Part shown: positions 36,108 to 44,734 of the stretch, one piece after another | Layout: every line of letters starts with the position of its first letter | How positions within the stretch are numbered: the stretch's first letter is position 1 | Assembly (NCBI RefSeq): GCF_014836935.1 | Contig: NZ_JACSPW010000004.1 | Location: forward strand, 1 to 64,000 | Reading direction: 5' to 3' | Origin: Solibacillus merdavium | GTDB taxonomy: Bacteria > Bacillota > Bacilli > Bacillales_A > Planococcaceae | DNA length: 64,000 bases | The notes under the pieces: generated by a model | Databases searched by the model: none | What the model was told of the DNA's origin: nothing | What the model saw: only the letters and a program-made list of their open reading frames with translations | Program-made: the position numbers and the translations under genes

Positions 36108-36830
36108 TTACTTACTCTTTTTAGGGCTACGTGCCACTTCTAATAAAAATAAAGGCAACGCAATTTGACGTTTAATACGATGTGGTTCCTTCATTAAACG
36201 GTAAAACCACTCCATACCCACCTTTTGGAAAGCTTCTGGTGCGCGCTTCACATTTCCGGCCAGTACATCAAATGACCCACCCACTCCTTGATAAATCGTT
36301 GGATGCAGCTGATCTCTGTTTGCATTGATCCAGTTTTCCTGCTTTGGCGATCCCATTGCAACAAATAATAAATCAGGTTTCGCTTCATTAATTTTGTCTA
36401 TTATCTTTTGATTATCCTTTTCATAGCCGTCCTGTGTGCCGGCTATTTGAATCGTTGGATATAGTTCCTTTAACTTCTCGGCTGCTTTGTCAGCGACACC
36501 TGGCTTTCCGCCGTATAAAAAGATCGGCTTTCCGCGCTTTGCTGACTCTTCACATAGACGAAGCATCATATCTACACCTGTGACACGTGATGTAATTTGT
36601 CCCTTTTGTATTTTAGAGGCTAAAATGACACCGATGCCATCCGGAATTTGAAACTCAGCATTATTGAGAAGTGTTTTTAATGCCGGATCTTCTTTTGCTT
36701 TTATAATTTTTTCTGGGTTAATGGCCACAATTAATGATTTTTGCTCTTTTTCGATTTGTTCGAATACGATTGGCAACAAATCATCATAACTTTCGGTATT
36801 AACTTGTATGCCGAGTACGGTTTCTTTCAT
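36108..36830 (-). CDS. WecG/TagA/CpsF family glycosyltransferase
   Basis: A 240-residue GT26 family enzyme that adds a ManNAc-type sugar to GlcNAc-diphospho-undecaprenol, the second step of wall polymer linkage-unit synthesis. GIQVNTESYDDLL, IVAINPEKIIKAKEDP (with the family catalytic region), FLYGGKPGVADKAAEKL, VAMGSPKQENWI and GVGGSFDVLAGNVKRAP are the conserved blocks. I set the start at 36830 (MKETVLG) because GGAAGAG lies just upstream. A longer frame reaches 36929 but would overlap the wecC-like gene end by 20 bases. With the UDP-ManNAc dehydrogenase upstream it probably builds the secondary cell wall polymer bound by SLH domains. Confidence 0.9.
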   Translation of the reverse strand: MKETVLGIQVNTESYDDLLPIVFEQIEKEQKSLIVAINPEKIIKAKEDPALKTLLNNAEFQIPDGIGVILASKIQKGQITSRVTGVDMMLRLCEESAKRGKPIFLYGGKPGVADKAAEKLKELYPTIQIAGTQDGYEKDNQKIIDKINEAKPDLLFVAMGSPKQENWINANRDQLHPTIYQGVGGSFDVLAGNVKRAPEAFQKVGMEWFYRLMKEPHRIKRQIALPLFLLEVARSPKKSK

Positions 36831-36909
36831 ATTAACTCTTCCTTTCTCAATATTGCTTCTATAAACACAGCTGGCAGTACGCTTTATACGCACTGCCGAA
36901 TTTACTTTA

Positions 36910-38178
36910 TTAGTTCTTCGCATCTCCAAGTAAGTGGAACTGGAAGCCTGCCTTTTCCCAAACTTCGCGGTTTAGGCAGTTTTTCGTATCAAATACGATT
37001 TTACTTTTTACGTTTAACGTAGCAGGATCAAGTTCGCGGAATTCTTTATGATCTGTTAGGAACACTAAAATATCTGCCTGCTCCAAAGCTTCCTGCATGC
37101 TTTGAGTTTGTGTTTCATGCTTATTTTGCTTAATATGCGGGTCATGTGAGACTACTGTTAAACCAAGCTTTTGCAGTTCATCAATAACAATTGTTGATGG
37201 GCTTTCACGCATATCATCTACATTTCCTTTGAATGCTAAACCGAACGCACCGACTGTTGCACCGGCAATACCGTTTTTATTTAAAATAGCTTGTGTTTTT
37301 TGTGCTGTGAAGCTTGGCATAGAGTCATTTGTATTACGAGAAAGGTGAATAATCTGTGCTTGTTCGCCACCTAATTCCACTAAGAACCATGGATCTACTG
37401 CGATACAGTGACCACCTACACCTGGTCCTGGGAAATGAACATTTACACGTGGATGGTAGTTCGCGAATTTGATTGCTTCCCAAATATTCACGTCTAATTT
37501 CTCAGCCATTTTCGCTAATTCGTTGGCAAACGCAATGTTCACATCACGGTAAGTGTTTTCCATAACTTTTACTAATTCTGCTGTCGTTGCATCTGTTAAA
37601 TGGATCTCGCCTTTTACAAATGTTTCGTAAAGCTCCTTTGTAAGCTCAGCTGACTTTTGTGAAATCCCGCCAACAATACGATCGTTGTTAACTAGTTCTT
37701 CAAAAATACGGCCTGGAATAACTCGCTCTGGAGAATGTGAAACAAATAGTTCTGTTCCAATTTCAAGACCAGATTTCACTAATTCTGGCAGCATTACATT
37801 TTCAACAGTTTTTGGTGGAACTGTTGATTCTAATATTACTAAATCGCCTTTTTTCACGAAAGGTACGATTGAAGCCGTTGCCTGACGAACATATTCTAAA
37901 TTCGCTGTATTGTCCGGATTAATCGGTGACGGTACCGCGACAATGTACACATCTGAAGTTACTGGTGTTGTAGATGCAGTTAAAAAGCCTTCATCTACTG
38001 CCTTATTCAGGCGCTCTTGTAAGCCGTTCTCCTCGATATGTAATTGTTTTTCCTGAATACTTTTCACAGCTGCTGGATTCACATCAACACCGTGTACCTT
38101 TACGCCGTGATTTGCAAACATTACCGCCGTTGGTAAGCCGATATATCCTAACCCAACGACACAGATTGATTTTGTCAT
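36910..38178 (-). CDS. UDP-N-acetyl-D-mannosamine dehydrogenase (WecC type)
   Basis: A 422-residue nucleotide-sugar dehydrogenase. The NAD loop is VVGLGYIGLPTAVMFANHG (about 6-24), SPERVIPGR and ANYHPRVNVHFPGPGVGGHC follow, and the catalytic Cys is in GGHCIAVDPW (about residue 258). The third domain has FGLAFKGNVDDMRESPS. Sequence style and the downstream tagA-like neighbour favour UDP-ManNAc over UDP-glucose as substrate, giving UDP-ManNAcA for a wall polymer. The partner 2-epimerase is not in this window. A sigma-A promoter at 38361-38389 leaves a leader of roughly 175 nt. Confidence 0.88.
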   Translation of the reverse strand: MTKSICVVGLGYIGLPTAVMFANHGVKVHGVDVNPAAVKSIQEKQLHIEENGLQERLNKAVDEGFLTASTTPVTSDVYIVAVPSPINPDNTANLEYVRQATASIVPFVKKGDLVILESTVPPKTVENVMLPELVKSGLEIGTELFVSHSPERVIPGRIFEELVNNDRIVGGISQKSAELTKELYETFVKGEIHLTDATTAELVKVMENTYRDVNIAFANELAKMAEKLDVNIWEAIKFANYHPRVNVHFPGPGVGGHCIAVDPWFLVELGGEQAQIIHLSRNTNDSMPSFTAQKTQAILNKNGIAGATVGAFGLAFKGNVDDMRESPSTIVIDELQKLGLTVVSHDPHIKQNKHETQTQSMQEALEQADILVFLTDHKEFRELDPATLNVKSKIVFDTKNCLNREVWEKAGFQFHLLGDAKN

Positions 38179-38360
38179 GATCGTTTCTCCCTTTCACTTT
38201 CAAAAAAGCTATATCTCATTGTTTGATTATTGTTTAATTTGTTCCGCGCATTTCGCCCGCATTCAATTTAATACGGTTTTTCACTCCCGCTTTATATATG
38301 TAACGAAATTAATAATCGAATGGTTGCAATTTAATGCTTAGAAAAATAGTCCTGCCTTAC

Positions 38361-38389
38361 AGTATACAACTTTCTCTTCGCTGTGTGAA
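38361..38389 (-). promoter_or_regulatory. Sigma-A promoter of the wecC-tagA unit
   Basis: Minus strand: -35 TTCACA (38389-38384), 17-nt spacer, -10 TATACT (38366-38361). One mismatch in each hexamer. The predicted transcript start lies about 175 nt before the coding start. Confidence 0.7.
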
Positions 38390-38596
38390 ATAGTTTTTAT
38401 TTTTTGTTAAAGTTGCGCTTTTAATAAGAAGAGCGTTCAAAAAAGCATTTGTATAAGTTCGGCTTTTTGTTATAAACTTCCCCTTTAAATGGAGGTATTA
38501 TACTTATTAGAGCGCTTGGAGTGAGTTGAATTAGGTGAATAAGCTATCTGTCTAGAAGGATATAAGCCTTTTCTTGATTTATCATGTCCGATTTGA

Positions 38597-38775
38597 TTAT
38601 TCGCCACTTTTTTTGTTTTATTAGTCACCCTTGAACTGATAATCGACCATTCACATGTGATATTAGACAGTTGGTAACAAATAATGTCCACTTCACCCTT
38701 GATATTCGTCAATCGGAAATATATTATACACTTTAATGATTTAATCGCCACTCACATCAGCATATTCGCCACTTC
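38597..38775 (-). repeat. Degenerate cluster of about 21-bp GTGGCGAWTAT-type repeats
   Basis: On the minus strand, about seven spaced units of the form (A)GTGGCGA(A/T)TA, with variants TTGACGAATAT, GTGGACATTAT and GGTCGATTAT, recur about every 20-25 nt. It is the same family as the large array at 46560-47285 but in the opposite orientation and more decayed. An 88-codon frame runs across it but shows no protein-like features. Confidence 0.65.
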
Positions 38776-38801
38776 CCCAAACTCCGCACACATTCCAAAA
38801 G

Positions 38802-38836
38802 AAAAAACCCCATTAGCTAAAATAAGCTAACAGGAT
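38802..38836 (-). terminator. Terminator of the IDEAL-domain gene
   Basis: Stem TTAGCT/AGCTAA (38813-38818 with 38825-38830), extended imperfectly by CCCCA/CAGG, followed on the minus strand by GGGGTTTTTTC. Confidence 0.65.
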
Positions 38837-38856
38837 TTAATATTGATGTTGGACAA

Positions 38857-39336
38857 TCACGATGCATAGCCTCCAGTTAATTTTGCCTTCTCTGCCATAA
38901 GGTCATGGAATAATGCTTCGTTGCGTGCTTCTAGGGCATCATCGATTAAGCGTGTTAAATTATGTTCTTCCAAGTTACGCACAATATTTTCAACCTCTTC
39001 ATTAAACTGGTACTGCTTTTCACTTTCTGCTGGTCTTACTTGATTCGAAACTTCCTCGATAAGAGGCATTAAATATTCATGTACGTTGGATACAAGTAAA
39101 AGTTGATAAAGTGGAAGGCGTACAAATCGATTGCCGCGCTGGAAAACAAATACTTCTGATAAATTTTCAACTTGCATTGAATTTAAATCAATAATCATTT
39201 CCTTCCCCTCGATCGGAATGAAGTGGAAAATTTCCTCTTCTTTTGTGATTGAGAAATATTGATAAGCAAAGACTAAACGTAATTTCGACCCTGTCATTTT
39301 TGTATAGAATGGTTTCATAAATTGAACTTGAATCAT
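38857..39336 (-). CDS. IDEAL-domain protein
   Basis: A 159-residue cytosolic protein. The C-terminal part, NLTRLIDDALEARNEALFHDLMAEKAKL (read in parts, about 122-152), matches the IDEAL domain, a short helical module found in Bacillales proteins such as YpiB and ComK-region proteins; its family name comes from the I-D-E-A-L-like core, here LIDDAL. The N-terminal about 100 residues are beta-rich and I do not recognise them; they do not look like the UPF0302 part of YpiB. Function unknown. It is a single gene with its own terminator. Confidence 0.72.
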   Translation of the reverse strand: MIQVQFMKPFYTKMTGSKLRLVFAYQYFSITKEEEIFHFIPIEGKEMIIDLNSMQVENLSEVFVFQRGNRFVRLPLYQLLLVSNVHEYLMPLIEEVSNQVRPAESEKQYQFNEEVENIVRNLEEHNLTRLIDDALEARNEALFHDLMAEKAKLTGGYAS

Positions 39337-39554
39337 TGGAATTCCTCCTTTATTGAATTTTTTATACTGCTTTTATTCGAGTCCTAAGACCTAATTTCAA
39401 TTATCATATGGATTATTTAACCGAAAAGTTCCTGCTGCTTTTCTCATTTCTTATAGTTTCCCCATACTTTCTTTTTTTCAAACTCCCTAAACTTAACATC
39501 CTTTAAAAAATTAATTCCCCGCTATTCAGATTACCGCTTTGTATTAATTCGTAT

Positions 39555-39775
39555 TATAATGGAAGGAACGACTTTTTTAACTTCTTGCAGCAAAGTCCCT
39601 TTTAGGTGGAGTGATGTTACAGAGCGCTCTTCCCTTATGGACGAGATAGCTGTAATTTTTGTTGCAGAAGTTAAAGCCTCCAACTTTCGAAGGAAGGATT
39701 CTTTGCGCTAGCATACAGCCAAATCCGGACAAATAACACCGAGGCGTAATTGATAATTAGGAGGGGAAACCCGTT
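39555..39775 (+). promoter_or_regulatory. Long structured 5' leader of the SWIM-protein gene
   Basis: A TATAAT at 39555-39560 suggests transcription begins near 39567, giving a leader of about 210 nt. Inside it TTACAG (39622) pairs with CTGTAA (to about 39657), enclosing a compact domain. The last part (39721-39757) matches the segment upstream of spoIIID. The ribosome binding site AGGAGGGG at 39759-39766 then leads to a TTG start. The -35 partner is unclear. Confidence 0.5.
39721..39757 (+). repeat. Leader element copy A (shared with the spoIIID leader)
   Basis: ATCCGGAC...CCGAGGCGTAATTGATA immediately upstream of the Shine-Dalgarno of the SWIM gene. CCGAGGCGTAATTGATA is identical, base for base, to minus-strand sequence upstream of spoIIID (52615-52650), at the same distance from the start codon. 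Copy A can form only an imperfect version of the hairpin. Confidence 0.6.
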
Positions 39776-41350
39776 TTGAGTTTAACGTTTTCTGAAATTG
39801 CTCATGCTCATAAAGATTTTATTCAACATACATTACAAACTTTTGAAGATCAGCTTCACCCTTCAGCCGATGAAGATGCAGAATTGGTGACTCGCGCTAT
39901 GTTTTCCATTCGTAACCAAGCAATCAAGCCGCCACATTATTCTACATTTTCTCAAATCTTAGTATGCCAAATACAGGATGTGAATACTGCGGAAGTGACG
40001 ATTAATTTCCCACAGAAGCAAATTAGCTGCAGTTGCCCAAAAACTGAACTGTGCCGGCATCAGCTCGCAACCATTTTAAAGCTATCCCAATATTTTATTT
40101 CCTTACAGCAATGGCTTTCAAATTGGCGTTCTAAAAAATCAATTCCGCTGCATTCATTGGCAGCAGCACGAAGCCCTGAAAACTGGCAACGGATGGCGGA
40201 TGAAGTACTGAATTATGCGGTTAAAGGACCCCAGCCGATCGAACCTTATGCACTTTCTGCACTAAATGAAAGTATTCGTTCAAAAATTCAGCGTCATCGT
40301 CCATATGAACAGGAATGGCAGGAGCTATACCAATTGTTTATGGACATTGCCATTTTGAAACATTTCCTTTTGCATGCGGTTAAAACAAAAACAGATATGG
40401 AACATCATTATTTTCAATTCTTTTTGGAAAATACATTAAGCCGCATTCAACGTTCGATCGATGCATTAAGTAAAACGACACGCTTATTTGCTACTGAACC
40501 GTTTTACGATGCCTTGCAGCAAAGTGTACGGGACATCCTCTTCATTGAAAAGGGAGCAAAATCATTCCGCCTGACACTGTATTTACAATTTTGGACGAAG
40601 CTCTTTGATGAAAAGAAACGTATTACAAACGAATTGATAATTTTAGAACAAAGCTCTGATATCGAAACAGATTTGGATTTAGATGTAGTATTGGCGATTT
40701 TCTATATTTTATTAGGCTCTACATCACCTTTAGAGCGTGTAACGGAAATACTGGATGAAGATAATGTAGAAAGCTTTATTGAAGTCGCACAATACGCTCT
40801 TCACAAAGGCTATGTCGATGAAGCGGCGATTATTTTGAAAAAGGCACTTCCTTTATTACAGACGTTCGTACAGGACAATTTGCTCCCGATTCGTCGCCAA
40901 AAGTTTATACGTAAGCTCGATAAGCTATATGGACAAATTTCGTTAACCGAAGAAGAAGAGCTGGGGTTATACGCTTCTTTTGGCCGATACGGCATTGAGT
41001 CGTTTTCCAATTATTTATTGCGCCACAATCGCTTCGATCAATGGGTGGCACTGCATCAACTTTATAAGTCCTCCATTCCTTATTTGGAGCAATGCGGCTT
41101 AAAGGATGTTGTCGCACAATCTCCTGAAATCGCGCTTCCTCTTTATCATTATTATGCGATGGAGGAAATTCAGCAAAAGTCACGTCAAAATTATAAACAG
41201 GCAGTACGTATATGGCGTGCGATGAAAAATGCTTCCAAAAAAGCCGGAAAGCTCGACTATTTCACATCATATATTGAGGCCGTACAGCAACAATTCAAGC
41301 GTTTACGTGCGCTACAAGAAGAAATGAACAAAAGCAACTTACTCGGATAA
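39776..41350 (+). CDS. ywqB: SWIM zinc-finger protein (YwqB-like)
   Basis: A 524-residue cytosolic protein. The SWIM motif is CSCPKTELCRH near residues 84-94 (CxC...CxH), a zinc finger linked to DNA or protein binding. The remaining about 420 residues are helical and unassigned (Leu-rich with many charged residues). The next gene on the same strand is a SNF2 helicase, the pair known as ywqB-ywqA in B. subtilis, and in many bacteria SWIM proteins accompany SNF2 helicases as partners. The start is TTG at 39776, with AGGAGGGG about ten bases upstream. Role in repair or replication stress is inferred. Confidence 0.85.
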   Translation: MSLTFSEIAHAHKDFIQHTLQTFEDQLHPSADEDAELVTRAMFSIRNQAIKPPHYSTFSQILVCQIQDVNTAEVTINFPQKQISCSCPKTELCRHQLATILKLSQYFISLQQWLSNWRSKKSIPLHSLAAARSPENWQRMADEVLNYAVKGPQPIEPYALSALNESIRSKIQRHRPYEQEWQELYQLFMDIAILKHFLLHAVKTKTDMEHHYFQFFLENTLSRIQRSIDALSKTTRLFATEPFYDALQQSVRDILFIEKGAKSFRLTLYLQFWTKLFDEKKRITNELIILEQSSDIETDLDLDVVLAIFYILLGSTSPLERVTEILDEDNVESFIEVAQYALHKGYVDEAAIILKKALPLLQTFVQDNLLPIRRQKFIRKLDKLYGQISLTEEEELGLYASFGRYGIESFSNYLLRHNRFDQWVALHQLYKSSIPYLEQCGLKDVVAQSPEIALPLYHYYAMEEIQQKSRQNYKQAVRIWRAMKNASKKAGKLDYFTSYIEAVQQQFKRLRALQEEMNKSNLLG

Positions 41351-41368
41351 GTTATGTATTTTGCTAAT

Positions 41369-41404
41369 AGGAGGTGACATTGCGTTTATAGCGCAAATAC
41401 TATG
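41369..41404 (+). promoter_or_regulatory. Shine-Dalgarno separated from the start codon by a hairpin
   Basis: AGGAGGTGA (41369-41377) is about 25 nt before the ATG at 41402, far too distant for normal use. Between them TGCG (41381-41384) pairs with CGCA (41392-41395), plus one T-G pair. If the hairpin forms, the effective spacing is ten bases. No in-frame ATG, GTG or TTG lies closer to the Shine-Dalgarno. Confidence 0.55.
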
Positions 41405-44152
41405 CATTATTTATTTAATACAAAGCTACCCTTTGTGAAAGTAATTCGCATCAAGCTTACGGAGTTACGTCCTGGTTACTTCCGCGCTACTGCGTACAAT
41501 AAAAATGACTTAATCTTACCGACAGCTAACTGGATTCCGTCGCTATTTTTTAAGTTTGAACAAAATTTTTATGGATTAAGCACTTCCTTGGAGGAACGTG
41601 ATTTAATCCTATCAGCTGCTCAATTGCTCGATGTTCTTTCACCTGCAAACCGTCATCCATTTTTGGACTTCGCTGCCTATGATGAGGAAACCGTTGAGTA
41701 TTTTCAAACATTACAAACAACTCTGCCACTATGGAGCGATCCGGCACTCTGGCAACAGGCAACGGTAACTGCAGAAGACTTCTCTTTTCCAAATGAACTC
41801 TTACAATATGCGGTCGAACAAAAGCTGATGGACGCAGGGTTAACTAAGGAAGACACATTGGCTCTCATTCCTTTTTTCCAAAGTGGTGGCTGGCCGATGC
41901 AAACTTCGCATGTTTTTGACGGTGTTAAAATGGCACTACGCTTACGCGAACCAGAAGAAAATGAGGAAAATTGGATTTTAGAAACCGTCCTTATTAGTCC
42001 CAGTTCCATTAAACACTGGACACCTGCTTCGTCAAAACGCAAACTTCCGATTGAAGAGGCATTGCCCAAAAAGTGGAGGACGATTGCCAAAAATATTGAA
42101 GAGCTACAAAATCAAATAATCGATTTAATTCAATTAAATGCTGAAAGTACGCACTTTATTCATAGCCATTTCAATGATCTGGAAGTACGTGATTTTCTGC
42201 GTCAGGAACTAGCCAAATTACAGGCATTAGGTTTTGAAGTAATTTTACCCGCATGGCTTAAAGAATTAAGGCAATCTAAGATGCGCGTACGAGTAAGTGC
42301 AAATAACCAATCCGCTCGAAGTGTGGCAGGTCTTGACGATATTTTGACATTCAAATGGCAGTTTTCGATGAATGGCGAAGAAATTTCAGCTGAAGCTTTC
42401 CAAAAACTCGTGGACGAAAAACGGGAATTTGTTCGTGTCGGTACAGAATGGTTCCGTATCGATGCAGAATGGCTCAATGAAATGCGTGAGCTTATGGAAC
42501 AAGCGAAAGAAGAAAATTGGACAGTACGCGATTTACTGTTCCGTGAACTTCCTGAAACGCTGACTGCTCCTCTGGAAGATGATGAATCAGATGCCGAGCA
42601 TGATGACCCATTATTCGCATTTGAGATGCAGCAATCGCTTCAATCCTATATTGATCAGCTGCAAAATAAAAAAGGACTACCAAAAGTCAATGTACCAGCT
42701 AAGCTCCATGCCGAATTACGTCCATACCAGCAGGAAGGTTTTGAATGGCTCGTCTTTATGCGTGACCAGAAATTTGGTGCCTGTTTAGCGGATGATATGG
42801 GGCTTGGAAAAACTGTACAGCTTATCACGTATATGCTTCATACAGTATCCGTGCTACAAATTGATAAACCGACATTAATTGTTTGCCCTACATCGGTTGT
42901 CGGAAACTGGCAAAAAGAGCTAACTCGCTTTGCTCCTGATTTAGAAGTCTATACACATTATGGACCCCGTCGTTTAAAAGGGAATGACTTAACAAGCTAT
43001 TTAGAGACTCAACGTCCTCATGTTATTCTTTCGACATATGGAACGGTTACTCAGGATGCGGATGATTTACAGCAAATTGATTGGTCGACAATCGCTTTAG
43101 ATGAAGCACAAAACATTAAAAATATGCAAACACTGCAATCCCGTGCCATCCGTAAATTAAAGGGCGATCATCATATTGCGTTAACTGGAACACCTGTTGA
43201 AAACCGCCTTTCAGAACTTTGGGCCATTTTTGACTTTATTCATAAAGGGTACTTAGGTAGCTTTACGAAGTTTGCGGATAGTTTTATTACACCAATTGAA
43301 CGCGATGAGTCAGAAAGCCATAAGCGCGTTTTACGGATGAAGATTCGTCCGTTTTTACTGCGTCGTTCAAAGCGGGATCCCGAGCTTCAGCTGAACTTAC
43401 CGGAAAAGCAAGAATCGCTTGAATTTTGCGCCCTTACACCTGAGCAAGCTGCACATTATGAAGGTTATATTCAAGATACGCTGGCATCACTTGAACAACT
43501 GACTGGGTTTGAGAAAAAAGGGCGTATTTTAAAAATGCTCAATAAATTAAAACAGCTATGTAATCACCCTGCCCTGTTCTTAAAAGAGCCATTTGATGGA
43601 GCGAATAGTATGGTCAAACGTTCAGTAAAATTGAAACGTATTATTGAAATGACGAAGGAGATTATTGATAATGGTGAGCAATGTTTAATTTTCACTCAGT
43701 ATATTGGAATGGGGAATTTAATCCAGCATTGCTTAACAGAACTTTATGATGTGGAGGTCCCATTCCTGACTGGGAGTATGCCAAAACAACAGCGCGACAA
43801 TTTAGTCGAACAGTTTCAAGCAGGTGAATTCCCTGTATTTTTACTTTCACTTAAAGCTGGCGGTACTGGACTTAACTTAACTGCAGCTACACATGTACTC
43901 CATGCCGATCGATGGTGGAATCCAGCAGTGGAAAACCAGGCAACAGACCGGGCTTATCGAATTGGGCAAACACAGTTTGTCCAGGTGCATAAGTTTGTAA
44001 CGATTGGGACAATTGAAGAGAAAATCGATAAAATGATTGCAATGAAATCTACACTGTCCGAAGAATTAATACAGTCGAGTAAATGGCTGACCGAGCTTGA
44101 CGATTCAGAACTAATGGATTTACTCGTTCTCGATACAGGCAATTTAAAATAA
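41402..44152 (+). CDS. ywqA: SNF2-family DEAD/DEAH helicase (YwqA-like)
   Basis: A 916-residue SNF2/Rad54-type ATP-dependent DNA translocase, homologous in type to RapA/HepA-like proteins. The N-terminal about 400 residues include an SNF2-associated bacterial region; the motor follows: motif I DDMGLGKTVQ near 464-473, motif II DEAQNIKN near 565 (DEAQ, the SNF2 form), GTPVENRLSELW, and in the C-terminal lobe LSLKAGGTGLNLT, DRWWNPAVENQATDRAYRIGQ. It is predicted to remodel protein-DNA complexes. The SWIM protein upstream is probably its partner. Translation initiation is unusual (hairpin between Shine-Dalgarno and ATG). A bidirectional terminator follows at 44156-44194. Confidence 0.93.
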   Translation: MHYLFNTKLPFVKVIRIKLTELRPGYFRATAYNKNDLILPTANWIPSLFFKFEQNFYGLSTSLEERDLILSAAQLLDVLSPANRHPFLDFAAYDEETVEYFQTLQTTLPLWSDPALWQQATVTAEDFSFPNELLQYAVEQKLMDAGLTKEDTLALIPFFQSGGWPMQTSHVFDGVKMALRLREPEENEENWILETVLISPSSIKHWTPASSKRKLPIEEALPKKWRTIAKNIEELQNQIIDLIQLNAESTHFIHSHFNDLEVRDFLRQELAKLQALGFEVILPAWLKELRQSKMRVRVSANNQSARSVAGLDDILTFKWQFSMNGEEISAEAFQKLVDEKREFVRVGTEWFRIDAEWLNEMRELMEQAKEENWTVRDLLFRELPETLTAPLEDDESDAEHDDPLFAFEMQQSLQSYIDQLQNKKGLPKVNVPAKLHAELRPYQQEGFEWLVFMRDQKFGACLADDMGLGKTVQLITYMLHTVSVLQIDKPTLIVCPTSVVGNWQKELTRFAPDLEVYTHYGPRRLKGNDLTSYLETQRPHVILSTYGTVTQDADDLQQIDWSTIALDEAQNIKNMQTLQSRAIRKLKGDHHIALTGTPVENRLSELWAIFDFIHKGYLGSFTKFADSFITPIERDESESHKRVLRMKIRPFLLRRSKRDPELQLNLPEKQESLEFCALTPEQAAHYEGYIQDTLASLEQLTGFEKKGRILKMLNKLKQLCNHPALFLKEPFDGANSMVKRSVKLKRIIEMTKEIIDNGEQCLIFTQYIGMGNLIQHCLTELYDVEVPFLTGSMPKQQRDNLVEQFQAGEFPVFLLSLKAGGTGLNLTAATHVLHADRWWNPAVENQATDRAYRIGQTQFVQVHKFVTIGTIEEKIDKMIAMKSTLSEELIQSSKWLTELDDSELMDLLVLDTGNLK

Positions 44153-44155
44153 TAG

Positions 44156-44194
44156 AAAGAGTCTACTTTTACGCCATGAAGTAGACTCTTTTTA
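44156..44194. terminator. Bidirectional terminator after the SNF2 gene
   Basis: Thirteen-bp perfect stem AAAGAGTCTACTT/AAGTAGACTCTTT (44156-44168 with 44179-44191) with T-run on the plus strand. It lies between convergent SNF2 and ssb genes. A second, weaker stem, CTACTGT/ACAGTAG, sits at 44248-44269 nearer the ssb stop. Confidence 0.8.
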
Positions 44195-44323
44195 TGCTTA
44201 CTTCACTACTTTTATTAAGTTGTTATAGGATTGTGAGAAAGAATGTACTACTGTGCGGTCAAACAGTAGATTAGAGCTGTTCACCTCCGCTATAGGAATT
44301 TTACTTTTAGGAGAGTATACAAA

Positions 44324-44734
44324 TTAAAGTGGTTTTACGAGTTTGCTATCATGTTCGGGTAGCACGAAATCTGCTGAAATCGAGGGCGGTGATGCAAGTA
44401 TTTCCACTTCACCTGGGGTTTTGAGTGCATAAAATTGGACTTCCTCAGCATTCACTTCCATCGTATACACCTTTTGATTATCACGATTTAAATAAGTTCT
44501 TGTTTGCAGACGTCCTTTTATACCGATGAGCGAACCTTTTCCACAATACTTCGTGATCACTTCGGCTGTTTTCCCCCATGCAATACATTGTACGAAATCT
44601 GCATCGACCTTCCCTTCACTATTTTTGTATGGGCGATTGACGGCGACTGTGAAACTTGTTTGCATACGCCCCTCCGATAATTGTCTTAGTGCAGCATCTT
44701 TCGTTGTTCTTCCTACAAGTCCAACATGATTCAT
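44324..44734 (-). CDS. ssbB: Single-stranded DNA-binding protein, SsbB-like paralogue
   Basis: A 136-residue OB-fold protein. The N-terminus MNHVGLVGRTTKDAALRQ, the block SFTVAVNRPYKNSEGKVDADFVQCIAWGK (read in parts) and YCGKGSLIGIKGRLQTRTY are the SSB core (about 1-105). The C-terminal tail is short and ends HDSKLVKPL, lacking the acidic DDDIPF-type tip by which the main SSB recruits repair and replication partners. That and the position beside ywqA and ywpF indicate SsbB (YwpH), which in B. subtilis protects DNA during transformation. Competence function here is inferred. Confidence 0.88.
   Translation of the reverse strand: MNHVGLVGRTTKDAALRQLSEGRMQTSFTVAVNRPYKNSEGKVDADFVQCIAWGKTAEVITKYCGKGSLIGIKGRLQTRTYLNRDNQKVYTMEVNAEEVQFYALKTPGEVEILASPPSISADFVLPEHDSKLVKPL

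Noticed and set aside
38485-38751. 88-codon open frame on the minus strand
   Set aside because: It is a run through degenerate 21-bp repeats; no Shine-Dalgarno, no conserved motif.
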